64,000 nucleotides of DNA from Gymnogyps californianus. Lineage: Eukaryota > Chordata > Aves > Accipitriformes > Cathartidae. The stretch's first letter is position 1, and every line of letters begins with the position of its first letter. The translations under genes were made by a program, and so were the position numbers. The notes beneath the pieces are model-generated. The model was given only the letters and a program-made list of their open reading frames with translations. It was not told the origin of the DNA and searched no databases. Below are positions 10,790 through 23,084 of the stretch, in pieces. The DNA lies in the NCBI RefSeq assembly GCF_018139145.2, contig NC_059477.1, positions 42,035,502-42,099,501 of the forward strand. The letters are read 5' to 3'.

Positions 10790-13700
10790 GGCCATTTCTG
10801 GAAGAATTAGGGCAGCGAGGGCGTGCAGCATCCTCCTCGTTTTGCTGGTTCTTCTCCTCATCGGCCGCAAATGACAGGCCTTACACGTCCTCAGACTCCA
10901 GTTTTGAACAACCGCAACAGCACGACGTTTCAGATAAAAGCTAAATAAAAATGGCTGTGTTGACATCTCCTGCAGGAAAAAAATACATAAGTATTGGGTT
11001 GGAACTGATATTTTCCCAAGAGAAATCTTTGCTTTTCATGAAACCATATGTTTTGGAAGAACCCTCCGCACACAGATTTTGACCTGTTCACCTCTCAGTG
11101 GAGATAAAGCCTTCATGAGGGTATCCACCTCTGTTTGGTTTTAATTTATCAGGAATAAGGTTGTCTGGCGCTCCCGAAGCAATAGTAAATAGAGACGTAT
11201 GTGTCATCGTGCATGAGGAGTTTACGAACGGGCAGAGGCATTTCGTTGCGTGGTGAGCGGCTCTTGTTTGCTTTGCTGCAGTCAGCTGAGCTTTCCAAAC
11301 CCCCAAATTAATGTGATCTTATGAAGACTTGTTCAGCAGCACAAAGACTTCTATTCAGATAGTTTCAAGGAAACAATCCAAGAAAATGTTCCTTTCAAAT
11401 GTCTTCTGTGCGAGTACATTCAGACAGTTTCTTGAACTCACAACCAGCTACAACACTCATTTAATTCCGTATTTGTTTAGAAAGATTTATCTATTCATGC
11501 AAAACTGATAAAGGGAGACACTACGGGGGTGCCTTGAGTGGCACAATGCAGCATGAGGTTATCAGCACCTCATGTATAACCTGTTCCAATTTTAAATTTT
11601 ATCCTTAAAATCTTTTTTCTTGCATGTTTTCAGACGCAATTGGTTTTTAACAAGAAGATAATGACAGTTCTTTGCTTGCATTTAAAGATTTTGTCCTTGA
11701 GAAGAAGTGTAGGAATCACATGAATTGAAAGGAGAAACAAATAAAGCTCTTCACTTGGGCTTTCATGGCCTGGGTAGCATCAACATCTACATATCAATCC
11801 CTCCTGCTCTGCTAGCTGAAGAATATGTTTGCATTCTTCAAAATACCAGACCCCTGTCTAAAAACAAGACATCTCTGGAGATCTGTTTTCTTGAGCTCGA
11901 GGTCATGTGTAAACCAGAGGCTCTGCTGAAAAATGGAAAGAATTCTTCTCTTTGGGAAGACTTTTGAATAAATGATTCAATCTGTTTTCTGGCCAAGAAC
12001 TTTGAAGACTCCAATTTGTGGTGATTTAACAACACTTGAGAAGAGAAGTCCAATAAAAAGCTCATGCAAGGTGGAAATCACAGCAGCAGCAGTCGTGCAT
12101 GCATATTTCAAACATCACAGTGAAATAAAATTATATAGAAGAGTAACATGAAATAGAAAACAAACACTTCCATTTGAAGGTAAAAATAGAATAAAAACAT
12201 TTTACAGAGATAATACAACTCTGGTTAACAAAAGCAGTGTTAGCTTACAATTGCTTTTATTACTTTATATACCATTCTTGGATGCACAAACCAAGAGCTA
12301 CCGCAGTTCCGCTCAGCAGCAGCATAAGTATTCCTGAAAATTCACTAAAGGTAATGAACAGGTTGAAACAATCTGACAAAAATAATTCCAGCCTTCCCAC
12401 AGGGATAACGTGCCCTCATAACACGGTGCATGGCCCCTGCAATTCTCCGCAGCATTCGGCAGCCAGAAATTTCTGTAGAGGAAAACTGAATTTATCCCCA
12501 ATGATGGTTTCCTACGTGGTGTTCCCAATAGTGCTCCCTGGGGCCGGGCTGCCAGTTTGGGGCAAGAACCCTGTTTTTTTGCATCATATCCCTGCGCTGA
12601 ATTTCAACGAGAGTCCCAGCTGGTGACGGTTAAGCCGGAGGTTGTTTGGAAAAGTTGCTGCCAAAAAGATAGTAATTTATCCAAGCATGCATAGCAAAGG
12701 TTCATATATTTCTAATCAATATGTGGCAGGAGCTACCACACCGCAGGAATTTACACCCTGCTGCTGCAGGGTACGGCTCTTATTATTTTTCTAGTGGCGG
12801 TGCATTGCTGGTGTGTGCCTTATCATCTCCCCAGCTAGCGCTTTGTAGAGCATAACTTGTGCAGCTGAGCTCGGCTTAGCAAAACATCTGCCGGAGTTTG
12901 CAAAGTAAAGCTCGTATACGTGCATGTGTATGGAGGGAAGATTTTCAGCATCCCAGTTTTGTTATCTTAAAAAAACAAATGGCCTGGGGAGTTGGACCAC
13001 CCCATAGGAAGCCGGGCGGAGGCGGCGGGGCTCAGGAGCCCTTTTCCAGGGATGGCTTCGTGTGTGTCACCTCTTGCTGCTCATGTGTGTCACCTCTTGC
13101 ACTTCTTCGGGCTCTCCGGGCTTGCCAAAGGCGACGTTTTCAGCTGTGCTCAGCTAAGCACCGCTGCAGCACCCGCAAAACACTCAGCATCCCATTTCAT
13201 CCCCTAAAATGAAAATTAAATGCCATGCTCTCCAGCTTAATCATTGCTAAATCTGACTCACGGTGTCTTTGAAACACTATTTGTCAGCAAAGTTTGTGCA
13301 ATTTGATCAGAGCACATAGTTAAACTTTATTTTCAATGACCATTATAAACATTTTAATTGTGAATTATGTGTCCGAAGCCAATTTCAGGCAGCTACAGTT
13401 GTCCATAGTCAGAGGCGAGTTATCCTGGAATAGCTTAGCAGAAGCTGTTTGGTCACTGTCAGGTTATTTGAGGTGGAAAAATCTATCCAAATGCTTAGTT
13501 TTACTCAAACTTGGTTTATTTTTAAAATCTCATTGACAAGTAACAAGAGGGCTTCAAGAAACACGTTCCAGTGTTACAGTAACTCAGCTAATCCAGCTCG
13601 TACCTGGAGCTGGCACGCCAATACATTCACACAGGTTTATGCAGACACAAAACACAGTATACAGCTTGCATAAATGCATTTTAAATTATCTTAGCTAAGA

Positions 13701-14137
13701 TTTGCAGGTATGAATTCGCAGATTTGACAACTCTTATTAAGCATTCAAACTTCATTTCTCCATTTTCCTTGTAAGATAGCTGTAAAAAATCCAGCATCTC
13801 AGTGTCTGAGTCACCGCTGACTCACAGACAAAACTATCCACGCTTGTTTTGGATAAGCCAAGAGTACGAACACAGTCTGTGGCACGCCGAGGTACCTCGG
13901 AGCATCTGTCTGCCCAAACAGAAATTAAACTTCTTTGCATGAAATACACTGGCTCTCGCCAATCGATTTAATGAGCTGCAGGCGGCTGCCAGAATATCAT
14001 CCCCACTTTGCATCTACTTATCCTCTCACCCAACGCGTTCCAAGACGAATTCATTATGGCAGCGCGTTTGGATTTAATATCCACCAGTTTCTGGACTGAA
14101 AGATGTTTTCTCCTGTTTTTCAAGTCTGCAAAGCTTG
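10790..14137. other. Intergenic desert
   Basis: Mostly AT-rich unique sequence between the 36-bp minisatellite and the solo LTR, with one candidate element. No gene, RNA gene or transposon was recognised. Confidence 0.7.
13210..13780. promoter_or_regulatory. Candidate conserved non-coding element (AT-rich island)
   Basis: Unique AT-rich sequence follows an abrupt drop from the GC-rich segment before 13,200. It includes AGCTTAATCATTGCTAAA, TTTGTCAGCAAAG and CATTTTAATTGTGAATTATG. No coding potential or repeat is seen. The call rests on texture only. Confidence 0.25.
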
Positions 14138-14142
14138 CCGTT

Positions 14143-14722
14143 TGTATTGGGTCTGGCTGAGATGGGGTTAATTTTCCCCATAGCAGCCCTCATAGTGCCG
14201 TACTCTGGATTGGTAGCCAGAAAGGTGTTGATAACACACCGGTGGTTTGGCTGCTGCTGAGCAGTGCTCCCACAGCATCAAGGCTCTCTCTCCAACGTTG
14301 CCCCCCTCAAGGCTGGGGGTGGGCAAGATCTTGGGAGGGGACAGAGCCAGGAGAGCTGACCCAAGCTGACCAAGGGGATATTCCATACCTTCTGACGTCA
14401 TGCTCAGCAATAAAAGCTAGGAGAAGGAGGAAGAAGTGGGGGGCATTCGTTATTTATGTTTGTCTTCTGGAGCAACCGCTACGGGTACTGAAGCCCTGCT
14501 TCCCGGGAAGTGGCTGGATATCGCCTGCTGATGGGAAGTAGGGAATAAATCTTTTGTTTTCCTCTGCTTTCGCATGCGACCTTTGCTTTTGCTTTATTAA
14601 ACTGTCCTTATCTTGACCCATGAGCCTTTTGTTATATTTTCTCTCCCCTGTCCAGTTGAGGAGGGGAGTGACAGAGCGGCTTTGGTGGGCAACTGGCATC
14701 CAGGCAGGGTCAACCCACCACA
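14143..14722 (+). mobile_element. Solo LTR of an avian ERVL-like endogenous retrovirus
   Basis: The element of about 580 bp starts TGTATTGGGTCTGGC and ends ACCCACCACA, which fits the TG...CA ends of an LTR. It is bounded by 5-bp near-duplicates, CCGTT (14138-14142) and CCGCT (14723-14727). In order it shows a perfect CRE palindrome TGACGTCA (14393-14400), a TATA-like CAATAAAAGC (about 14406) and a poly(A) signal AATAAA (14544-14549), which sets plus orientation. The sequence resembles a common avian ERVL-like LTR family that I recognise from its conserved start and the DNA around the CRE. No gag, pol or env lies beside it, so it is a recombined solo LTR without coding capacity. Confidence 0.88.
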
Positions 14723-17439
14723 CCGCTTCATTGTCCTTGCCACAGAGACACCCAAGAGATGTGGTCCCCCTTTGAGGAATGCCGTCGGGATTTCTCACAC
14801 CCTTCAGTGCACATCATCTGAAGGACCCAGAAGAGTAGAAGACAATCAGGCTAGCTTTGTGGGGAAGAATAGTGAGATAAAAGGGTTCTTCAAGGAACAG
14901 AAAAGTGGATTCAGAGGCAGAGGCTGGCAGGAGTCCCCTCCATCCCAGGCAATGCTCACAGGGATGGTTAGAGGCTCAGCTGCTCACGCCAGGAGGAGCA
15001 AGCTGGCATGTGCGGCCAGCCTGGGACCTTCATCCATGTATCGGACCCTCCAAGCCCTCCAAGCCCTCCCTCCTTGCAACCCAGCCCAAATTCCCTGGCA
15101 GGACTATTTTTGGTGGAAAAGTGTGTCCCTGGGAGGCACGTGCGTGCCACCACCCTATTTACTTCTTGGTCTTTCACAAAGCAAATGCAGCTTCGTGGTG
15201 CATCTCTGAGCAGCCCCAGATGCTGCAAGGCTGGATCCGGCCTCCGAGGCAGGACCACTCCTCTCCAGGCTGAGCTTTCCACCAGTGCACCCTGTGCTGC
15301 ATCTCTTCAGTCCAGGCTAGTTTCTTTTTTTGATGTATTTTTTATTTTGCACAATATATTATTAATTCTGTGAGTTGCTGCGTGTCTTGCTCAAGGCCAA
15401 GTCTCCCTTTGCAGTGAACAGACCCTCAAACGTGCCGGTGGTTCCCGGTTTGAGCATCACTCCCCTCTTCTGACTCGGTGGGGCAGAGGCTCTCACGCAG
15501 TGCTGCCTGGATCCTGCACCGGCAAAGGGCAGAAGAGCCTTGAATACTGTGGTTTTAAAAGTGAACTACGGTGGGACAAGGTGGTTTGGTGAAGAAAACA
15601 TCTGCCTGAGTTTTCCTGTAGCAGAATCGCTCTCCTTTAGCTAATGCCAAAATTGCCGGGCATCTCCAGCCAGCACTGCTCGTGTTACTGGATTAAGCAA
15701 ATCCTTTGCTATGCAGCTGCCTGTCGGAGGATCTTCTAATTTAAAGGTTACTTGTACATATTAATAGTTGTAAAATTGGGCATTACCAGAGGGGATTGGA
15801 GCTGGAAAGGAGAAGAGACAAAGAAAGACGGCCTGATAATCTCCGTTAGCCATCTCTATGGGTTTTTGAACACCGAGCATTTGTTATAAGGACTGCTTGA
15901 AGGATGCAAGCTGTGAATAGCAGCACCCGAGTGGTGGGAGCATGAGGACGTGCATGCTAACATGCAAGCGCCCAGCAGAAAGCTGCACAGAAAGCAGGTG
16001 GAAGAGCTGCCCAAGAAATGGACTTTTCCTTTATTTCATCTCATTTACCAGTATTTGAACATTTAGGGTTAGGAATTGCTGTTCCCCACAGAAACGCCCC
16101 AAGGGTTTCAATAACCCGGTCTCTAACACCCCAGAAGACTCCCTGCGGGTTCAAGGCTGGGTTTGCTCCCGTAACCCCAGCAGGACGCATCCCGGGATGT
16201 CCTCGGGGCAGCCACAGACACAGCAAAGTGGAAATGGGATGATTCAGCTCGGGTCAGGGCTGATTTTTCTGTGCAAACAGCCAAAGTTCCTGCTGAGTCA
16301 CACGCAGCTCCTCCCAGCCCGTGCAGGAGCAGAGTTTTGCCCTTTGCACATGGACAACAAGACTGGGAAACTGCAAATCTCTTGAGCTTTTGCCCACCGG
16401 AGCATCAGTGTTCACCGCCGGAGTGGTTTCTTCTCATAGCAAGGATGAAATCTCGGATTGTATTGGCTTTTTATGCAAGACTGTCACATACTTTCCTGGA
16501 AGGAGAGCATTTAAAGAGAGGAGAAAAGGAGGGTTTTCCTCCAAGGAGTGAAACTCAAGACCTAATGGGTCACCTGGTAGTCCCTTACCCTGAGAAAGTG
16601 CAGAATTTCTCCCCGTAACATTTCCACCAACATTTTGTCTAGTCTAGTTTTCAAAGTCTCAAGTGGAGAAGATTTACTCGAGGTCTGGCATTGCTCACTT
16701 GCCTCTCTGGTTAATGTTGAGGCATCCCTGCCAACGTGGCTTTAATCTCCATCTCTGCGAGGGATTATTATATTTAGGCAGAAGTAAAATAAAGAAAGAA
16801 GACAAATAATCTACACGGAAAGGAAAATAGCAGCTCACCACTCTCTGCTCACTTCAAGTGAAACAGATTTCAGTGGGATTTAGAGGCGGTGCGAGTCACA
16901 GGGGGGTTGTGCCTCCCTGGGATCCCACAGCCTGGGGGGACCGTATTTCGTGCTGCATGGTCCCTGTGGATGGGCTTTGCACTGGGGGCAGGGGAGAGGA
17001 CACCCCCGGGGCCAACCTCGGGGCAGGTGGGGTCGGCTTCGTTGGCCGTTATTGCCCATGGAAGATAGAGGCTCCAAAGGAAGATGATTATAAGTTTCTA
17101 TTTTACTCAATTCTCTTTTTTTCTGCTTGGTTATTGTTCGATGTAGTGATGGATGCCTGTCAGAGAGCAGGGAATGGGCGCCCGGCACTATCCCGCACCC
17201 GCTCCTCCCCGCTCTGCGTGGCTGGCATTCGTTGGGCTGAAAGCAGAGCAGCCTTCAGGAAAAATACATAGCACGTCCCACCCAACTGATAAATCTCTGC
17301 GCCATTCAAGATGAACACGATCTGTTTGTTTGTTTGCTTTTAAAATTAAATTAAAATATCGTAGGCAATTATTCCCAACCGTTTTCTTTGGAAAGGCTTT
17401 GCAAACATCTTGCCTGGTAGGTAAATGCCATTTAGGTCA

Positions 17440-17850
17440 TCTGATGGAAGGCAAACCCCTCGTCTTTGACTCTGCCCTTGCTAGAAGATTTCTGTTTCAT
17501 TAGCACAGTATTAATGAGGCTGGATTTTAAAGCAGGTGTTAAGTGCAATCAGAGCAGCTTTATTAGGCTACAAATTGTCTGGAGCTGACAAAGGCAGTCG
17601 GATCAGTCCATGCTCAGTTAACCTTTGCCTGCGTGCATGACTTGGCTGATTAAACAGCGATTGATAATGACCTTCAGCCCGGGGAGCCTCTAAAGGTGTT
17701 GCCGCATAGACTCCGCTGTGCCGAATGTAAATCTTTAGAGGATCATCACCTTTTCAATTTAGGAACCCATACAGTAATTTTAAAATTATGCAATAGCATG
17801 CTACAGCGAGGAGCTAATTTACTGGTGCTAAACCGGTATTTTGAATGCAG
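17440..17850. promoter_or_regulatory. Candidate conserved non-coding element
   Basis: Repeat-free sequence is dense in known transcription-factor-like cores: GAGCTGACAAAGGCAG, GTTAACCTTTGCCTG, GCGATTGATAATGACC, and CAGTAATTTTAAAATTATGC. There is no open frame of note. An enhancer role is inferred and conservation could not be checked. Confidence 0.3.
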
Positions 17851-20800
17851 ACTGAGAGAGGGATGGTGACACGGTTATATTTAATAGAAACGAATATTGA
17901 GGATTCACGGGTACCAATATTTAAAACAATGTCTGGCGATTTGAGTACTATATGTGCCTATAAAAATGAAAGTGAGGGATTTTATGGGAGCCGCCCTTTC
18001 TGGGTCCTGACCCCAGCCGCGCTGAAGTCAAGCAAAACACTTCCCTTGGCCCCAGCCGAGCCGGGCTCGGGGGCAGGCATTTTGGGAGGCAGCGGGTGCT
18101 GCGGCTCCCAAACCCGGCGATTCCCCACGTTCCCGCCGAGGCCGAGGGAGCAGGCGATGCGGGAGGTAGTCATGGTCTTTCCGTCCTGTTCCCTAAACAG
18201 AACAAGTAGGGCATCGCAAAGATGCTCGGCCCTGGGGCGTTTCTGATGCCCATACGACAGAGGTGCCTTGGGTAAGAAACAGTGAATTGTTAGAGTCCAA
18301 CAGCCAAGACGCAATGCTTTAGCTAAAAATACCGCATTAATAATTCTCCCTTTCCGAAGATATTGATGACTTGTTGTTAGATAACTGCGCATTGAAATAA
18401 TAATGTAGGCGCATACGAGGAAAAGCTGCAGAAATGTGTTATGTAGGTGAGTCTGGGGTGAAAATCTGGGCAGGAGAGGAGATGCTGGAAATGACTCAGG
18501 ACGCACGACCCAGGGTACACAGCGATAACCAGATTTGTCTAGTCCACATGAAAATGTGAGCATAAAACTTCAGAAATCCTGATTTCCTCTTTGCAACTGT
18601 GAGAAAAAAGTACTTTTGGGAAAGAAACTACTAAGAGAGTGGATACAGTGCATCCCGATGATGTACAGGTGAAAACAGAGAGAAGGATTTTATCGTTTTA
18701 TAAGTGGTCAGGTCTTGAGCAGAAACATTCAGACTTGCAACAACTCCCCCCCAAAATAAGTAGATGTGGCTGGTACCAGTGAGGGTTACAGGGTGGGACT
18801 GGTGCCGGCAGCATGGGCTCACCAAGGATAACACCTTTGCTCTGAGCTCCTTTCTGTGGGGACAGCTCTGCTCCCCGCCGCAGTGCTGGGGTCCATCCGG
18901 GCCGTGCCGGGGCTGCCGTGGGATGGCCGGTTGGAGGAGGATTTAAGGAACCCCCCAAAAGCCCCTCCAGCAGCACTGCCCCCGTGCTCTCCAGAGTTTA
19001 TGTTTTATTACTTCCTTCCAGAGCCGTATATTTTGCTGCGAGTGTGCAATTTCTCGCACGTCACCATGCCTGACGGAGCAGATTTATGTTCCCCAGCGGC
19101 AAGAGCCCCCCCCCACGGGCATCCCCCCTGGCCCTGGCCCCTTCGGAGAGCAGCAACCCACCGATCCCACTCCGGCGGGGCCAGGAGAAGCCGGAACGAT
19201 CCCAAAACCTGCCCTTCGGCTAGAGAAACGTGGGACTTGTTCATAGCACTTCATAAAGCCCAACCCCTCCTTCCCCGTGTGCACTGGGGGAGCGTGGATG
19301 AGGGGGCTGTACAGAACCCCACACCTCCGGGTCACCGGTTCAGAGCTATACATGCTTCCCACATCCAAATACAATTTTATTTCATGTCTTTTGATGGTTT
19401 ACAGTGGGTCGTGAGTTTGCTGCACGGAGGGGTCAAGATGGCCACAAAGCACCAGCCCCTCCTGTTTCTAACTGCTAGGCTACATTGAAAAAGCAGTTAA
19501 AATATAATTTATCTCTCAGGCTTTCCCATATCAACCACTGATGCAGTCGCCGGCATGGTGAGCTCTGGAAACCTGGGGGCTGGATGAGGCCAGGGGGATC
19601 TCTACCCAGCTCCTGGCAGCCAGAGCATCCTCACCACCAGACCACCGCCACCCCCCCATCTGGGGTCTGCCTCCCTGGAGGGGATCCTCTCCTGAGGGAT
19701 GGTGTAAGAAGCCAATTTTGCTCCAATTAAAGAAGGAGATAAACGTCCAGTTGCACATTTCTGACCGGGATGGGAACAGTAAGGGGTGGGATCCCGGGAG
19801 GTGTGTGTTTTCCTTCCCCATGTCAGTGCTCTCCGGGAGCGCAGGCAGGGTGGGAATCTTCAAGAAAAGATCCATTTCCAAAGAAATGCTTTTAAAAATC
19901 CCGCTGGTGTTTCCTGAAACACTCATACACATAATCATTCACGTCGGCCCTGCGCGGAGCATGTCACTGCAGATGCGGCAGGCGTTTGGGGGGGTACCTG
20001 GGGGAGCCAAGCCGGCCCCGTGAGCCCCTTGCGCCGGCTGTGCCGCCTCTTGCACTGTCCAGAAACCGCCCCATTTCGGGGCGCACAAACTTCGTCTTCA
20101 TACTTGTTGATGTGCTTTAGCTTCGGAGCATCCCCCTAGTTTCGTGACGCCTGTGTTTGCCCCCAGGGCCGGTGCTGCTGGGCTGTGGGGAGGTGCAGAC
20201 AGAATGGACGATGCCCTCGAGCAGCCCCCGCGCCCCTACTCGGCTGCATATTTTTCAAGCAGCTCCGCAGACTGGGCAAACACCCGGGCAATCTGCGATG
20301 GGCAAACTGCTGGCCGCACTTCCCGAGAGCGAGTCTGGCAGCTCCTCCTGCCCGTGCACGGGTACAAACCCCCGCAGGCAGCGCCGCTGAGCTCTTCCTT
20401 CACTCCGACAGCGACGGCGTGAAGTCACAAGTTATTTTTTTAGCAAGGCATCTCTTTTTTTTTTTTTTCCCCCTTCTTTCACCCCTCCCAGGCCTGCTGC
20501 TGCCCATTCATCAGTCGCTGCGACTCCCACGTAATGAATGAAGGCGATGGATGCGCCCCGGCTGCTGTCCCCACCGGTGTCATCCCGGGTTGTACGACGG
20601 GTGACAGCGCACCATTAATTTGCTGGAAAGCCCCTTCCCCGCGCTGGCCTGTCCCGGCGGGACAACTGGGGAGCCAGGGAGCCGAGAAGCAGGAACGCTG
20701 CACAGGAGAGGGACATCCTCCGCGAGACTATTAAAGCTGGGTGTTTGCTGAGGTCTCAGCAGGAGGGAAGATGCAAAGCCATGGCAAAGCTCCGGTTTTA

Positions 20801-21479
20801 TTGCCCCATCAGCACAAGGAGGTTGATTTATCCCAGCTTCCCGCAGCAGCAAGGCGGGAGGGATGCTCCGGTGGGCTGCGCAGCCTTAGTGCTGTGCTGT
20901 GCGGGAGCAGGCGGGGAAGAGCGTCCTCCAGCATCTCTAACGAAGGAGTTAGAAGTAAATTAAGTCAGGAGGCTGAAAGCCATGGCTTTTCTCCTTACCA
21001 CATCACCTGCTCACATCCCTGAAGGTTTGGGAATGATCCCAGGAGGCTGGCTGAAGGAGAGAGCCGGCTCCTCAGCTGATTTATGACAAGATTGTGGCTG
21101 GCAAAGAAATGTTTAAAGAAATGCATTTACATGTAGGCTCTGGTTTTCCCAAATGCGCGCAGTCGCTGCTGCAGGGGTATGGCCGCACACAGCAAACCCC
21201 GGGGCTGGGGGTGGCAGAGGCAACCAGGCTGGCCCAGAAACATTGTTTTTTTGTGAACTACGAGTAAACACGGAGATGAATATGATCTACTCTTCCTTTA
21301 CGACTCTGCTGAGACCCACGGACATCCCTGTGAAACAGAGCCCACCATTAAATACAGCCCGCCGTGGTGCTCTGCAGAGACTCCTGCTCACAGCGGCTCT
21401 TTCCTACCTCTGCTCGGGAAAATGAGCAGAAAAATTGGCTGCAGATCTCACGCAAAGGAAAATCACGCACTGCCAAACA

Positions 21480-21890
21480 GAGCAGCATAAATCAGTTTTT
21501 AATTTCAGCTGTATTATTTGTTCATTAGTTCATTTATTAGTTCATTGATTGAACCCAATGGTATGTCATGCCTTACCCTCCCATACATATAAATAGATAT
21601 CACTGTTAAGAAGACCGTGCTCCGCAGCTTAGCAAAGCTTGCTCTGGACTAATGGAGACATCACCTCTTGCAGCAGTGAGGAAAATGGCTTTTCCCTGCT
21701 ATAGCGCTAAGGTAAATAAAGATTAATTCATTTTGCAGCTTCCAGAGCCAGATGCGTCATGGCCACGTACCAGTCCTTCCCAGGCCTGACATCTGTCCAT
21801 TAAAATTGCCGCGGAGATTCAGATCTGCAAATGTAATTATGCATCTCAGTTCTAATTTAAAACTCTCATTTAACAACTGACTTAGCAGCA
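21480..21890. promoter_or_regulatory. Candidate conserved non-coding element with ATT-rich direct repeats
   Basis: The AT-rich island contains a run of related words (TTGTTCATTAGTTCATTTATT then AGTTCATTGATTG). The surrounding sequence is unique and contains TAAATTAAT-type and GCAGATCTG-type cores. The role is inferred. Confidence 0.25.
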
Positions 21891-22886
21891 TCCAAACAGT
21901 TCACGTCACATGGTTAATGTATGAAGATACACAACTCAAAAATAAACTCAAAACCCTTAGAGACTCCCCTGTGACTTCATACAGCTGAATCAGAGAAGCC
22001 CCCAAAGCAAGGATGGAGTGAGGGGACACCGGCCCAGAGGCTAAGCCTGGCTTAGAGCTGCTTTTCCCAGAAAATAAAGTTGGAGCTGTTGGAGAGCCTG
22101 GGGGCTGCGGTGTTTTGACCACTGCATGCCTGCTTTAGGAGATCTTGGCAGCGAACGTCTGGAGATCCATTTATCTGAAGATGTTAGGACATGGGGGATT
22201 ATAAAATCAGCAAGATGTGTTTCTACCATCAAACAGAAATCCCGGCGGTGCTCGGGTTTATTCCAAGTCAGACGAAGCAATGACCTAATCCTGTTTGATG
22301 GTAAACGCTGGCCTTTGATCTGCGCAATCAAGCTCAGGTTGGGCCGGCTGCACTGTTGGCTCTGAAAGAGAATATAATATTGCATACCTCTGAAGTTAGA
22401 GACACCTTTATAAATCCTCCTTATCTGCTGTATTCCAGGAAAAAAACTGAATTGCTCAGCGTTATTTCCCAAGGCTCATGGAGGCAGCACTGGCACCCAG
22501 CTCTCCGTAAGAGAGAGTAAGTCGGTGCTGGGCTGAGGGGTTGGGGTTGGGGTGCGGGGGGCCAGGGGGTCCCGCAGGAACCGGTGACGGAGGGGGCATG
22601 ATGTGGCTGGTTGCTGTGAGTTTCGGATGCTCGTGGGTGTTTGCGTGACTTCTCGTTAGCCTGCAGGGCACACGCAAACCTCGTTTGCCTCGGTCTTTAA
22701 CACAGCCTATATCTAACCCAGCTTCGTGCCTCTATTTACCGGATCGGGAGTGCTTGCTTGAGCAAAGGCTGCAGCACCAGAGCCTAAAGGATGGAAAACT
22801 CCCCAGCCCCGGCGCTGCTGCCCTGAAAACACGCAGCAATGCAGCTGGACCCAAACCCCCTTGCATGCAGTGCAACGCATTTCTTT

Positions 22887-23084
22887 CTTATTCAATACAT
22901 TTGCCTATTTCAATGCATTTGCCTATTTCAATGCGTTCTCCTATTTCAATGCATTCTCCTATTTCAATGCATTTTCCTATTTTAATGTATTTTCCTATTA
23001 CAATGCATTTTCCCATTACAATGCATTCTCTTGTTTCAATGCATTCTCCTGTTTCAATGCATTCTCCTGTTTCAATGCATTTCT
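22887..23084. repeat. Minisatellite, 18-bp unit, about 11 copies
   Basis: The unit CATTCTCCTATTTCAATG, with variants CATTTGCCTATTTCAATG and CATTCTCCTGTTTCAATG, repeats about eleven times without length change. An 18-bp unit without stop codons in several frames yields periodic conceptual peptides (for example repeats of FNAFSY on plus and ECIETG on minus). This explains the long open frame here. The variants are ordered along the array: TTTGCC first, TATTTTAA and ATTACA in the middle, CTGTTTC last. Confidence 0.95.

Larger units (their letters stand above)
14728..22886. other. Intergenic desert
   Basis: No retroviral genes follow the LTR. The region is unique, with GC-rich patches around 18.9-20.8 kb whose overlapping open frames on both strands are typical of non-coding GC-rich DNA. 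Two candidate elements are listed separately. Confidence 0.7.

Noticed and set aside
14723..15400. Retroviral internal genes after the LTR
   Set aside because: No gag, pol or env motifs and no second LTR were seen; open frames here have no retroviral signature, so it is a solo LTR.
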